From Glomus cerebriforme (taxonomy: Eukaryota; Glomeromycota; Glomeromycetes; Glomerales; Glomeraceae): 64,000 nt of DNA. The position numbers were made by a program, and so were the translations under genes. Location: NCBI GenBank assembly GCA_003550305.1, contig QKYT01000517.1, positions 15,636 through 79,635 of the forward strand. Direction: 5' to 3'. Shown here piece by piece: positions 37,572-53,965 of this stretch (its first letter is position 1; each line of letters opens with the position of its first letter). The notes below the pieces were generated by a model. That model saw nothing but the letters and a program-made list of their open reading frames with translations. It made no database searches and was not told the origin of the DNA.

Positions 37572-40500
37572 TCAAGATATTTTGGAAATTGACTCAAATG
37601 GAACTCTAACTTCAAAAGACCCAGTTCCACCTTGAACAACTTTACCTAATACTAATCTTGCCGATGGTGAATCCAATAAGTCAGTATCACCGTGAAGAGT
37701 AGCTTGTGTTAAAAAGGAACATGTACTTTCAAAACTCATCTTTAATAAAGGAGATGTACTCGTATCTATGCCAATCCTATTAAATGGTTTGAACTTCCCT
37801 TCAAATGTCTATTTGATTAAAATTAAATTGAATATTAGCAAGTTTTACATAGATTAATTTATTCAAGAAATTGGTTTATTACCATATAATCAGCAACCAA
37901 AGTCAAGTGTTTATGGTGTACATTGATACCATATGCTGCAAATACAACTGAAATCTCTTTTATGATGGCTGCCCTTGCTGCTTCAACACCATAAGTATTT
38001 AGTATAGCTACTATATCGTTAGAATAAATATTGTTTAAATCTATTATATTATCGTATTTCCAAATACTATAGAAATTAACACCTTCTGTTGCAATAGTTT
38101 TCTATCAAATTAAATATATGAAATTAAGCAAATAATAGTGGATAAAGCTCTAAATAAAATAAATTATAACTCACTGAAGTATCATTGCCAGTCTCGTTTG
38201 CAATAGGATAACATTTTGAAATACCGCTAATTTCACGTATAACAGACTTTTTACTTGCAGCTTCAGCCATACCTAGTATTATTAATTTTTTAATGCTGGG
38301 TGGAAACTAATAGTTATAAAAACTTTGAATTAATAATAATATTGTTATAATTTTTAATATATTGTTAAATTACCTGCAATTCAATTTCACACCAGCCACC
38401 ATCCTCGTTGTCAAACCGATAATCAGTGACAAAATTTGAATTCATTATAATTCTGTCATGTCTATCCCTTAATTCATCTGCAACTTTATTATTTTTCTGT
38501 AGAAGGCTTGTGTCATCTTCATTCACCTCATCTAATCTAGTCTGCTCATTATTTTCATCTTCCTCAAAAATTTCATCAGAAAATGCTCTTTGAGTTTGTC
38601 GGATAACCTCTAAATCATCCTCATCTGGTGCATCATATGTAGCATGTTGTCGAGTTCTTGAACGTACCTTGTCATTTGTTGCATCATCATCCCCATCGTC
38701 TGATTCTATAAAAATTTATATAAATGAGAATTATGTTGGATATTATACGAGATAAATGATAATCTTGAATATATACCATTTCCGCCAGCATTTTGAATTG
38801 GTGCATCTTCATCAAATGGTTCATTTCTTAATTCTTTTGATTTCTTGAGTGGCTTTCCAAAATCAACCTCTGCATAATTCAAAATTAATTATTAATGTAA
38901 TGAACACACAAAAAAAAAATGTTTACTAACCGCTGGCAGACTTTACTTCTTTCTTTATGAATGATTCAAGGCATCTAATAAAGTTTAATTCTATTGCATT
39001 TTCAATATTCTTTGGTACAATGTTAAATTCCTCTTCGTATTCTTGTTTTGGGTAGAACTCCATACGGATTGTATACATTTTTTGACGTATTGTTTTTTCA
39101 GAATCGACTTGTCTTCGTGTAATTTGTTCATATACTGTCATTTGTTCTATAACTTCAGCAAGACTTAATTTACTAATTTCCTGGCAGAATTTCTCAGCTT
39201 CTTCATTAGAAACATGGCTCCGTAAAGGTAGCGTCATCATGGGAGTTTTGATATCAGCCGAAGCCGTCATTATAATTTCACGAAGACGAGGTATACCAAG
39301 AGTAACATTTTTTGCACCAAAACCAGCAAAATGAAAAGTATTTAAAGTCATTTGAGTTGAAGGTTCTCCAATACCTTGAGAGGCTAACAATCCAACTGCT
39401 TCACCAGGTTCAACCAGACTGTGTAAATACTTAAGATGCATGAGTTTTATAAATGCTGGTCCAGTTAACGAGTTTTCTTTGAGAGATTTATCAAGCAGTT
39501 TATCAGGATTCTCTTTTGAATACTTATATATTAAAAAATAATGATTAAAAATGATTTATAAATTTAATATTATAAATACAAAGTAAATTTGAATAGTTAA
39601 AGTTAAATAATACCTTTTCTAATGCATTATGAAAAGACTCAGAAACAGAACCTAAATATTTGCTCGGAGAATATACAGACAATACTGGATCATACATCTC
39701 AGGTTTCTTTGTGGCTTTCTTTGCATGAAGAGAAGCTTCTGACATATTAAATAATGAAGATGCTTTAGCTACATCGTACTTTTGCATAATTGCTTTATAG
39801 TTTTCAGCATTAAATTGGAATTTATAAAGATGTTTTTGCTTGACAATATCAAGTGAATCTTCTCCGTAATGAAATTGAATCACTGAGCCATCTATGTCTC
39901 TAACTGTATGATCATAATGTACACGTAATCCTTCTAAATGCTTAATTAAACATCTTTGAAGATATCCCGAACGACTTGTCTTCACAGCCGTATCTATAAG
40001 TCCTTCACGGCCAGCCATACAATGGTAAAAATATTCCTTTAAATAAAATTTTTAATTGATTATTAAACATTCCATCATTGTAGGGAAAAAAAATACAGCT
40101 ATAAAAATTAATCTTTATTTACTTGGGGCTTAATCCCGGTCAAGAAACGATCTCCAATAAACCCTCCTGCACGTGCAGATGGATCATAAGGTTGAAATGA
40201 TGGAAGTGTTTTCCCACTTACCATCACCGGTACACGACGACCCTCTAATTCTTGTTGACCTGTTACAAAATTATAATAAGTCTCGATTGTTCGCTCTTTT
40301 TTTCAAACATTTACTAAAATATTCTTACCTAAACAACAAGAAATCTGTGACACATTTACATTAGTCCCCTTTGCGCCAGATATCGTCATCATTTGCATGT
40401 TATTATACGGAAAGACTTTTAACTTTTTTTTTTTAGAAAAAAATAGTTTTTAGTATAAAGCTTTAAATCATTAGCGCGAAAAAAAAATATTTAACAAATG

Positions 40501-43500
40501 TAAAGAGAAATTACCAATCCTCGCGGGATACATGTATTAATAATTGATGTTCTCAACATATTCACTTTGGATTTCATAACAGAATCTAATCCCCGATGCT
40601 TTTCGGTATCTCGCAGTACTTCTTCCATCATATTCTTGAAATCTATATGATGAATTATAATAAAATAAAAATTATTGATATGAAGCAAATGAAAAATTAT
40701 TAAAAATTAAAGGAAAACTTTGAACCTTTATCAACACTTGGTAAATCAACAACATGGCTCATTCCAACATATTCAAACGCTGTTCGTTTTCCGATATCTG
40801 CATTTTTTTCCATCAAAAGTCTCCTTTCTTCGTCTCCCTCAGGAGTTAAATGCAAATCATCCATACGGCAAGAAAATCCATATCTTTGCACATAAGCAGT
40901 AAACAATCTTCCTAATACACTTAGAAGTTGCCCTGCAATATCGGCAGAATATAATTCATAACAAGAATGAACTAAACCAAAAGCAGTAGCACCAAATTGT
41001 GATTTATCAAGTACGCCAGTTAAATGTTCACCATCCATGAAGATAACCGTATCTTCCTCAGAAGCACTCCATCCCCAATATTCAGCTGAAACTTTGTTTT
41101 TTGATTTCAAATTAAGAGGTACACGATCTCTCGTCAAATTCATTAATATTGTTGTTATCTAATAAAAGAAATTTTTAATCAGTTGAAAATATTACTTTGT
41201 CTTCAAAAATTTCATATCATGATTTCTCTAATACAATTCGTACAACTTGCTTGCCAGTCCATAATGACTTTGGTTTATAAATAGCTGGCGGTATGGTCAA
41301 AACTCTTCTTGCATCACAAGGATCTGGTCTCAATGCCGCAAATACAATCTGCTGATAATCACCTTTACTAAAGAACGTGTCTTTACAAGTCATCCATAAA
41401 CCCGCAACCACATGATCTTGGATCAATCCTCTCAGAGGATTACCAGATGTAGGTCCAATATATTGTTGATTCGTATTGCCAATAATCATAGCCTCAGCTC
41501 GAGCAATTTCATTCTGGGGAAAATGCATATTCATTTCATCCCCATCAAAATCTGCATTATAAGAATTACAGTTTGCATAGTGCATTCGAATTGTCATTTC
41601 TCCCTTCAAAACACGAGCTTTATGAGCCATGATAGAAGGTTTGTGAAGAGTAGGTTGCCGATTTAAAAGCAACATGTCACCATTACGAAGATGACGAAAT
41701 ACTTTTTTATTCACATGTTGTGATTTAATATTATATTGTGTAAAAGGTGATTTAAAAGTATTTTCTCTAACCAATTGTTCACTTAGAGCAATACGAGATT
41801 CCAAAGGTAAACTAGCTAAATTTATTAAAGTGCCATCTTCATGTTGGACGTGTGTGGCACCTGGCCATATATCAGGTCCATTAATGACAGCATTAGTCAT
41901 ATCCTTGAGGTTATATTCGGTCACAGGCTCTGGATAAGTGAGTTTTTTGGCGAATCTTAAAGGAACCTAAAGAATATTAAAATTGTTATTTCATTCTAAT
42001 CAAGCAAATTTTATATAAACTCATTTCTTCAAATAATACTAAAACATACCCCTATCTCATCTGTATCAACATAAGGATCTGGAGAGATGACAGAACGTGC
42101 AGCATAATTAACGCGTTTACCCTAAATACAAATATATGATTTTTTCATAAATTTGCTGCTATTTAAATTCGCAAAAAAAGGAGAAAAAATTTAATTACCA
42201 TTAAATGTTTACGGAATAATCCTTCCTTTTTTTCCAAGATTTGTTTGATGCCTGCAGCTGCTTGTTTTCCATATGCAGTTGGTATGTTTCCTTTGGTATT
42301 ATCTATCAAACCATTCACAGCATCCTGCAAATTTATCCAAGTTTTCATTAAGCTATTTATGGTCTCCTGATGAGCTTCCGCAGTTTGACCTTCAGAAGCT
42401 TTATTCTTATTCATCTTTGCAGCATAGTTGAGAAATTCCTGACGTGCATTCAAAATCCTTGTTAAATGTTCATTTTGTGGATTTTCCATTGTCTTATCAT
42501 TAACAATATTAGCGGGTCGAAACCGTGTTGGAGGAACTGCAACAATGTCTATAAAGAATATATTTGACCCAGCAGCTTTTTGAGACTTATGACGAGAACC
42601 TATAACATCTAATAGGATCCCCTGTGCACAATATAACATTGAGCATAATTCTGATTCATTCGCAAAAAGCTTATGAAAATAATCACGTAAAGCTTCAGGA
42701 GTAATAAATTCATTACCAATTTTTGAAACAGCATTGACTTCATTATTTATATATTGTACATCTTGTTGCTCTTGTTCAAATTCTGATATATTTTCTTCCG
42801 TTTGTGAATTTGAAGGCTTTCTCCTTGATCTTATATTTTGATGTTTTATGGATAATTGCTTTCGAAATATTTTGGAATTACCTTCCTTTTTAAATGATGC
42901 AGCACGGCTATTAAGAAAAGACGTGAATATCAAGCTAGTATATAATATGTTAGGGCAAATCAAACGATAATTTAACTTACGAGCTGCAATGTCCACATTG
43001 CTTAATTTTAGAACAAGTAGATAAAAATTCTGCCATGATCTTTTTCCTTTCTGCAATTATAGCTGTAAGCTTATATTTGTTTTTATCTCCTTTCTTCAGG
43101 CATATTTTCACAAATTGATCTTTTTAAAAAGAATTCCCGTCTTAATAACAAGGACATACATAATGAATTATGAAATATATATCGAAGAAACCCATACCAA
43201 TCGCATTGAAATATTCTTTGTCTGTTGCCGGACTAGACATATCTGATTCATTATCATCATCATCATCATTATCATTAGACAAAAAATCATTAATACCAAT
43301 TCCATCTACCATTTGTGATTCCAAGAGTAACCCATGTTTTAATAAATTTAATTTAGCAGTGTATCGAATCGTCTGTAATAAAACAAAACATCAAATGGTA
43401 AAATAAGTTATCCTCAGAAAGGAAAGATAAAAATCTTATGCCTTATTTGTTTACCTGAGACGAATTAAGTTTAAAATGGTGACAATTAAGACATATAGAA

Positions 43501-43892
43501 CGTAATAATGCAAGAGTATGAACAAAGAATAAAGGATTGTATACGGGAACAGGTAACTCTATATGACCAAAATGACCAGGACAGCGGTAGATATCAAGAT
43601 TACACGTCCCACAGCTAACATTCGGAAAAAAATAACAATTAGAACATCAATTAATATTTATTATTAAAAAATCACGGCGGAAATACCGACAAAATATTGA
43701 TTCATACAAAGTACTATGAGTGAATGGTCCTAAAGCAGGATCATATAACCCTCCTTCATTAGGTATACCAACTGCGTCAAATATAATGGGGTTATTTATT
43801 TCTTTAACAGATAATTTTTTTATTTCTTCAGATGTATAACAAGAGAATGAAGCCGTCTTGACTTCATTACCAAGTGGATGTGAGATATTCAT
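37572..43892 (-). CDS. RPA190: DNA-directed RNA polymerase I largest subunit (RPA1/RPA190)
   Basis: Eighteen minus-strand exons (43892-43687, 43614-43455, 43372-43198, 43119-42981, 42907-42199, 42121-42050, 41966-41244, 41158-40726, 40642-40515, 40422-40329, 40259-40123, 40036-39614, 39522-38931, 38869-38777, 38705-38374, 38306-38175, 38101-37883, 37808-37572) join in phase to 1667 residues, almost the yeast length (1664). It is the catalytic subunit that makes the rRNA precursor in the nucleolus. The N-terminal zinc clamp has [19 protein letters not shown]. The magnesium site [10 protein letters not shown] sits at 624-633. Bridge helix and trigger loop follow ([35 protein letters not shown]). 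An acidic insert near the jaw ([17 protein letters not shown]) is typical of Pol I, and the end of the protein matches the Pol I C-terminus. Confidence 0.96.
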
Positions 43893-44201
43893 TTGTGTAA
43901 TAAAAAAGGATCATTGAATTATAAAGAGGGATAAGAGGGTTAAGTTACTTGATTATCAGAAAAAAAATATTGACAATCGGCATTACAGATCACATACTGA
44001 TCACATTGTCTGCATATTGCCAATCAAATTACCTTAGTCGAACAATTATGATGATACAACATATAAGGATATTATTTTGGGTTTCAGTTTTAAATAAAAC
44101 TGTAGAACTAGTATACCAGCAAGTTAAAGAAATCTCTGTGAAAGGTTCAAAATTGAGAGTATTATTTACAAGAAAATAAGTTTAGTATTATAGATCTTAC
44201 T
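43893..44201. promoter_or_regulatory. Divergent promoter, RPA190 / nucleoporin
   Basis: 309 bp between head-to-head starts. No TATA box was clear. A short ORF inside has no features. Confidence 0.5.
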
Positions 44202-47121
44202 ATGGACACAAGTTTAAACATAAATAATGGGGGACAACAATTTGAACTACAATTTCCGCCTATAGATCCTAGTGCTTATGAAGGTCCAAACAGCTACGCC
44301 GACGCAGGCCCTACTAGAAATCGTAGATCACGGCTGCGTTCAACTACTCCTTATTCAAGGAACAACAGTAATATTAATCGTTCTGCACATGCTGACGTTG
44401 CATCAATAACCTGGTTGCGTGCGCTTGTCAGTAGTTTACTGCCTAGTTTTGTGAGTAAACTTCTTGGGTTGACTGGTTCTCAAAGTGAGAGTAGAAGAGA
44501 TGAAACATCACCTAGGCTTGGTCAGAAGAATGATAGTGAAATGGATATAGATCAACATCACGAGGGTTTAAATGGTATTCAAGAAAGGCTAGTGCAAAGC
44601 AATAGGATATTTGCGGAGCAACCAATAACTGGTGCAAATGGCTTATCATCAAGAAGTCGTCGTAGATCAGAAACGGCACAGAACAATTCTATTAAGCGTA
44701 AAAGATCTGAGACTTCTATAGAAGCTGTAGAAGAAAATCTTCGTCGACAAGCACAAATTGAAGACCAAAATCATAAGCCAGATTTGAAAGAACTTTATTA
44801 TAAAAACATTGATCCAAATTGGTATAAACCTTTCAAGAACAATCCAGATAATTATCCTAAATTTTCTTCTTCTTCGAGGGTGACAACGGATACATATGGT
44901 CCTGATCAAAATTTAAATTTACCAAAAGAATCTCCCCCTCTTAAAAAGTTTAAACCTTCTATCACCCCTACTCCGCGTTGGTTTGATTATTATCCAGATA
45001 AAGTTGAGGATATTATTGATAAAAGAAGGACCGAAAATATTGTTGAGAAGAGAAAGGCTGAAGAAAAAACTATTGAAAAAGAAAAGGCATTACATAAAAG
45101 TAAAAAGGGTAAGGAAAGGGCAACTGATATAAATTTGGAAAATGGTGAAGAGAAATCGAGCGGGACAACATCAACTTCCCCAATTCATATAAGTCCGTTA
45201 AAGGATCAAAGTTATTTCGCTATCAAAACTCGCACACCGGTTGTAGGTAAGAAAGAAGGAAATATTAGTAAACTATCGAATTCCAATTTTTTTTTAAAAA
45301 AAATTGCGTTGAAAAATCTAATTTAGTCATATTTCATTTACAGCGACTTCACCGCAAATGATTTTCCCTCCAAGTGGAATTATTGAAACTCGGCCACCGA
45401 TCCCATCAACTGTTGTTAGTTCTTCGAAAATTGATGATAAAAGAAAGAGCACAGTAACAACCCCAGAAAAAACTGCACAGAGTGTAAAATCTCCATCCTC
45501 TATGGAATCTATTGTGTATACTCACGAAAATAAGGATGATAAATCAAGTTTAGGACAAACACATGTGACTGATTCTTTTACAAATCTTTCTGCAGAAGAT
45601 AAAAGACAATCAACGAGTATTGTTAATAATGATAGTTCGCAGAAGGATCGGTCACAAACCTCAACTCCTTTAGTATCTGAACCTAAGAGTGACGGTTTGG
45701 CAACTCTTTCGATTGTTAATAAAAGAGATGATAAACAAATGCCTGCGCCTTTATCTATTGAACCTCATAATGATATTAAAAAGGAAGAAACAACTAAACC
45801 AATTTCTTTAACTACCACACAAGATATTGTTGATGACAATAGCGGTAGTTCATTATCTGAAGCTAATCAGTCTCTATCAACTCCTTTTATTACTCCCCAT
45901 AATAATGATAATAATTTTGTTCCATTACCACTTTTCAGCAATAAAGGAACTCAACCGCCTATATTAGCCACTCCATTTCTAAATAATACAATGGAAACAG
46001 GAAAATGCTCAACAAATGATGAAATGGAAAAAAAGGAAAAAGCTAAAACGTCTAGTTCTCAACCACAAGATAATCTATTCCCTAATTTTCAATTAAAAAA
46101 GAACGGCCAGGATGCTTCAGCGACAATTCCTTCATTTTTTTCTAGTTCGTTGACAACAGTCAATAAAGCTGATTCATCATTTGATCCAGCATTTGCTTCA
46201 ACAGTTGTTTCTACAACTGCATCAATTGCACCATCTTTTTCTTTTGGTTCCACATCTACAGGCCAACTCTTTAATGGAATATTTTCGAACGAGAGTGATA
46301 ATCATATTGGAAAGACAGACAAACCTTATAGTAAAAACAGGCTGAATCCTCGTAACAGAAGAAATAAACAACGTAATTTTGGTGCTTCTGGTTTGGTTAA
46401 TAAAGCAAATAATCAAAAAACTGCTAAAACTGATCAAGGAACAAAGATGATGGTTCCCATTCCCAATTCCGAATTCGAATTCGCTATGCCATCACCAGTT
46501 GGTTCAGGAACATCATCTCAGCAATCCTTAAGTTTTAGCGGTTTTACTAACGGTGGTAGTCAAACACAGCAAATAACATCAACGTCTGCTCCTATATTTG
46601 GTGCACCATTATTTGGAACGACTTCTATGTTTGGTTCAAGTCAAGCTTCTATTTCAGATACTGGATTTAGTGTAACTCAAACTCAAACTCAAACTCAAAC
46701 TCCAGTTTCTATGTTTACAAATGCTACTTCTGGGTCCACTGCATTTGGTTTTGGAACAAATACAGCTATTTCTACATCTATTGGGTTATCAACTGCTGTA
46801 TTTCCAACTTTTGGAAGTGCATCTCAGAATTCTATTACAGCTACTGGGTTTGGGGGACAAATAAGTTTAACCCCTAACTCGATAATGCAAAATGGTCAGC
46901 CAGATAACTTATTAGGTCAACAGATGGGATTTGGATCAAGTCAACCTATTTTTCCAAAAATTAATCAACAGAATTTTAATAATGCAAATGTTCAAGAATT
47001 CAATAGTAATTCGGCACAAAATCTAAACCAAAATCTCAGTTTTGATTTTGGAACAGGTCGTCAACCAGATAGACCAGATAATAGACCAGTCCGAAAAATG
47101 CGTAGGAAGAAGATACAATGA
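44202..47121 (+). CDS. FG-repeat nucleoporin, Nup1/Nup60/Nup153-like basket type
   Basis: Exons 44202-45246 and 45344-47121 give 940 residues. Residues about 66-92 (ASITWLRALVSSLLPSFVSK) look like an amphipathic helix, as yeast Nup1 and Nup60 use to bind the inner nuclear membrane. Basic, KR-rich nuclear-import-like stretches follow (SRSRRRSET, IKRKRSE). The middle is Ser/Thr/Asp/Asn-rich and disordered. The C-terminal third carries scattered FG, FxFG and GFG motifs (SFSFGS, IFGAPLFGTTSMFGSSQ, FGFGTN). The protein ends in a basic patch (VRKMRRKKIQ) resembling the karyopherin-binding tails of basket nucleoporins. The subtype is inferred from domain order alone, because disordered proteins align poorly. 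Confidence 0.8.
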
Positions 47122-48088
47122 TTTAAATTATATGTGTAGATCATTAAGACATTAAAACAATTATGATGTTATATCGAGATTAGCATAAAATATAATAATA
47201 ATAGACTTAATAGTAAAAAAAAAAAGAAATAATTCTCATCTCTAAAAAAAATATATGTGTATAACTACATATATTTAATTAATGTTACAATTTGAACATT
47301 GCATTTTACTTATAGTAATATTAGCGATCTTTTTGATTGGATTAGAAATTATATCTTCGAGTAAATTCAAACACCGATTTTACCGAAAAGTTTTGAACTC
47401 AATATGAGAAGTTAGTAGTAGTATTCAATTGTATAAAAGGTTTTACAAGTACCTATTTCCAACTATTTTCAAGTAGGTTATTCATATATACAATAAAGCC
47501 TTTTTGTACATATTACTAGTAATTAATGACTTATTGATTTATTACTAATTATACTTTAAGTTTAATTGTTATCGGATTTTTAGTGAATCTCGACCAACTT
47601 TTTAAGTTGACAATATCTGCACGGAGATTAAGAATAGGATGTGTTTCACGTGAAATTTGAATCATATAATTAATTAGTTTATTAATTTATTAAAAAAATT
47701 CTATTATATACAGTATTATATAAGTTATTTTTGCTATTTAAAAAAAGTGTTTATATCAATTTTTAAATAATAAAAGTATTATTACATCCTTGTTATCGAA
47801 TGTAAACATGTAGTCTACTCAATAGATTCAAATTTTAACTTATAATGTGTTGAAAGATTAGATGTAGAAAATAGATTGGATATTTGAGCGCATTGCGCAT
47901 GAATAGAATTCAACTAATATGGGAGATTTCTCATTTAATTTTTATAAATTAATATTATATAATTTTTACACATTCCAATTTTAAGACAGTATAATATAGT
48001 AAAAAATATATATATATATATCTGATAAATTTTTGAGCCTCGTCAACATAAAATCTCCTTTTTCCACTACCATTCAAAACAATAAATG
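47122..48088. other. Intergenic between convergent genes
   Basis: 967 bp of AT-rich 3' flanking DNA of the nucleoporin and PHF5A genes. It holds poly-A and a TA microsatellite near 48007-48022. A perfect 12-bp palindrome, TTTCACGTGAAA, lies at 47644-47655. Confidence 0.5.
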
Positions 48089-48770
48089 TCATCTTTTCTT
48101 AAACCCATATTTTTTCCGTTCATAGAATAAATCTGTTTTCGAAGATCCTAAATTAACAATTTTTGGACATCCGTCTCTCTATAAATCAAAAATAAGAAAT
48201 TTAGGTAGTTTGTAAAGAGAGTGATGAAAAAAATAAAATAAAATCTCACATCTTTCTCTTGTAAAACGCATTCTTTGCAATAATACGCATCCGAAACACC
48301 TGGAGCACCACAAATCACACAACGACCTTGATACGATCCATAATTACATTCATCGCAAATTCTATTAAAAAAAAAANGATACGATCCATAATTACATTCA
48401 TCGCAAATTCTATTAAAAAAAAAATTGCAGAGGGAAGGTTACAAATTTAGAATTAACAATCTTTTTTTTTTTTTTAAAAAAAAAAAAAAGAATACTTACC
48501 GAACAAGAGTATCCGGTCGCACATATCTTTAATGATTTTTTGAGTAAATAAAATTAATATAAAAAATAATATTTTTAAAAAGGCATAAACTTTTACTTAC
48601 GAGTCACAAATAACACATTTGCCATCACATTTCTCGCATAAACGACCGATTGCTATATATTAATAAAAAAATTCTAAGAAACTTCATTATATAATGTTAA
48701 TTCATTCTTATAGCTTACCAATCCCTGGCTGTTTGCGGCACATAATCAAATCTGGATGATGTTTTGCCAT
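48089..48770 (-). CDS. PHF5A: PHD-finger-like splicing factor PHF5A/Rds3 (SF3b subunit)
   Basis: Five minus-strand exons (48770-48719, 48652-48601, 48526-48500, 48361-48250, 48178-48089) give exactly 110 residues, the size of human PHF5A. The protein is a zinc knot in the SF3b part of U2 snRNP that helps bind the branch-site region. All the paired cysteines are visible: [43 protein letters not shown]. The tail is [15 protein letters not shown] 48-bp duplication with an N lies next to the fourth exon acceptor; using the inner acceptor keeps the protein normal. Confidence 0.95.
48330..48424. repeat. 48-bp tandem duplication joined by an N (probable assembly artefact)
   Basis: The start of PHF5A exon 4, its acceptor and a poly-T run (minus strand) appear twice, at 48330-48376 and 48378-48424, identical apart from the poly-A length. 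A single N at 48377 joins them. Exact identity plus N suggests contig ends overlapped without being merged. Confidence 0.8.
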
Positions 48771-48928
48771 TTCTAATCGATTTAATTAATTAGTTGTATT
48801 TCTTCAAAAAAAATTGTCGATGCAGTACATTATTTATAGTTATATTTATCTTGCTGATCGAATTATTATTAATACTAAATTATAAATACTTAGAACGACG
48901 TCAATCAATTAACTCATTCAATTTTAAT
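48771..48928. promoter_or_regulatory. Bidirectional promoter, PHF5A / ArfGAP
   Basis: 158 bp between two divergent start codons. An upstream in-frame TTG extension of the ArfGAP frame would encode a hydrophobic stretch, which is not expected in this family, so this part is taken as 5' UTR and promoter. Confidence 0.5.
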
Positions 48929-52533
<3,605 letters not shown>

Positions 52534-53215
52534 TAAGCTTGAAGAGTATAAAAGCCGGATATTTATTGTTAATATTAGATATAGATTAATATTAATTTAT
52601 TTTATAATTCTAACATTAATTTATATTTGCTTAATAGATTGTATTAATAAATAAATAATAAAATTAAGTTAATATCAATTATATTTAATCCAACATAAAT
52701 AATGTAAAATTCTAAGTTTTCTGGCTCATGATTAAACTTAGGAACAATGAATATTGAATTATATATAAGCGTGGAGCGTGAAAGATTAATATGCATAAGT
52801 TCATGACAAAAATTTAATTATCTATACAGATACAAATTATTCTTTTTCTTAATCATGAAGGAAATGAGTATCTATAAAAACATACAATATTTATAGTTCT
52901 GTCAACCATGTTCCAGGAATATGAGGTAATTATGCATACAAATTCAACACTGATATTGTACTTGTAGAAACTAAACCATGTATTGGAATTCATTACTTAA
53001 ATTATACTAAAAATCATTTTACGTCCATGAGATAATAAATGTAATTCGTTTGTTTAAGATTATAAATTCACAAAAGAAATCTACTATTTACAACTGAAAA
53101 TATTATAAGTCTCCAACTAAATAATCATATATTTGGATCGGGTTTAAATAGATTGAAAAAAATTTGTTTATAAAGTCTTATTAATTTATATCAGGTGAGA
53201 AAGATTTAATTGGTC

Positions 53216-53246
<31 letters not shown>

Positions 53247-53965
53247 ATCCCATTCGATTTATAAAATTAACAGAAATTTGAAACTTTGATCTGAATAAGG
53301 ATTTTATTTTAAAAATGGATTTTTTTTTAGAAAACAAGTTTAACTTAAAATTAATTATCAAATTTATAAATGTAATAAATACTTATGTTCCATTTATCTT
53401 TATAAAATATTCTTTTACTAATTAAAATAAATTAACAGTCGTTAATCATTATTCGGGATAATAGTTGAATCCTATTACTAACCATTAATCGGAAATAATG
53501 TCCAATGATCATTTTTTTTGGAAGAGAATACATTAAAATTGTACTAGCAACTTTTCCTATTTAATAACATAAATAAGTATATGCTTTAAAGGATTTTTAA
53601 TCTTTTTTCAGAAAATTTGGCAGTGAGAACTGGATAAATTTCTTTATAATGTGCTTTTATATCTTGAAAATTTGTCTTTGTAATGATTTTCGAGAAATAA
53701 ATGCCAATAATTTTCTAAAATAGCGAGAAAAAACTTTTTATGTTATTTAACCAGCTTGTTATTTTAAATAGTTAATTTAATTATTCAAAATAATTTATTT
53801 ATGTTAATGGTCTCGAATCCATAAACATCAAATTAATTCATGATTTGGATAAATAAAAATAGAGAAATATATAGTGTTTAAAGGCATTTCTATTTGACGC
53901 AAAAATACAAACTGGTTTGTTGTACCAAAATGAATTATGAAAAGAATGATAATTTCATATCGTTG
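52534..53965. other. Intergenic between convergent genes
   Basis: 1.43 kb AT-rich spacer. It has facing poly-T/poly-A at about 53218-53245, able to form a hairpin, and TTATTCGGGATAA-like words at 53450-53490 resembling words near 56400-56440. No gene recognised. Confidence 0.5.

Noticed and set aside
48330..48424. True exon duplication in PHF5A
   Set aside because: Copies are identical with an N at the join, and using the outer copy introduces stops. An assembly seam is simpler.
48794..48928. N-terminal hydrophobic extension of the ArfGAP
   Set aside because: The frame opens with TTG, not ATG, and a membrane segment before a BAR domain does not fit the family. The start at 48929 lines up with the known N-terminus.
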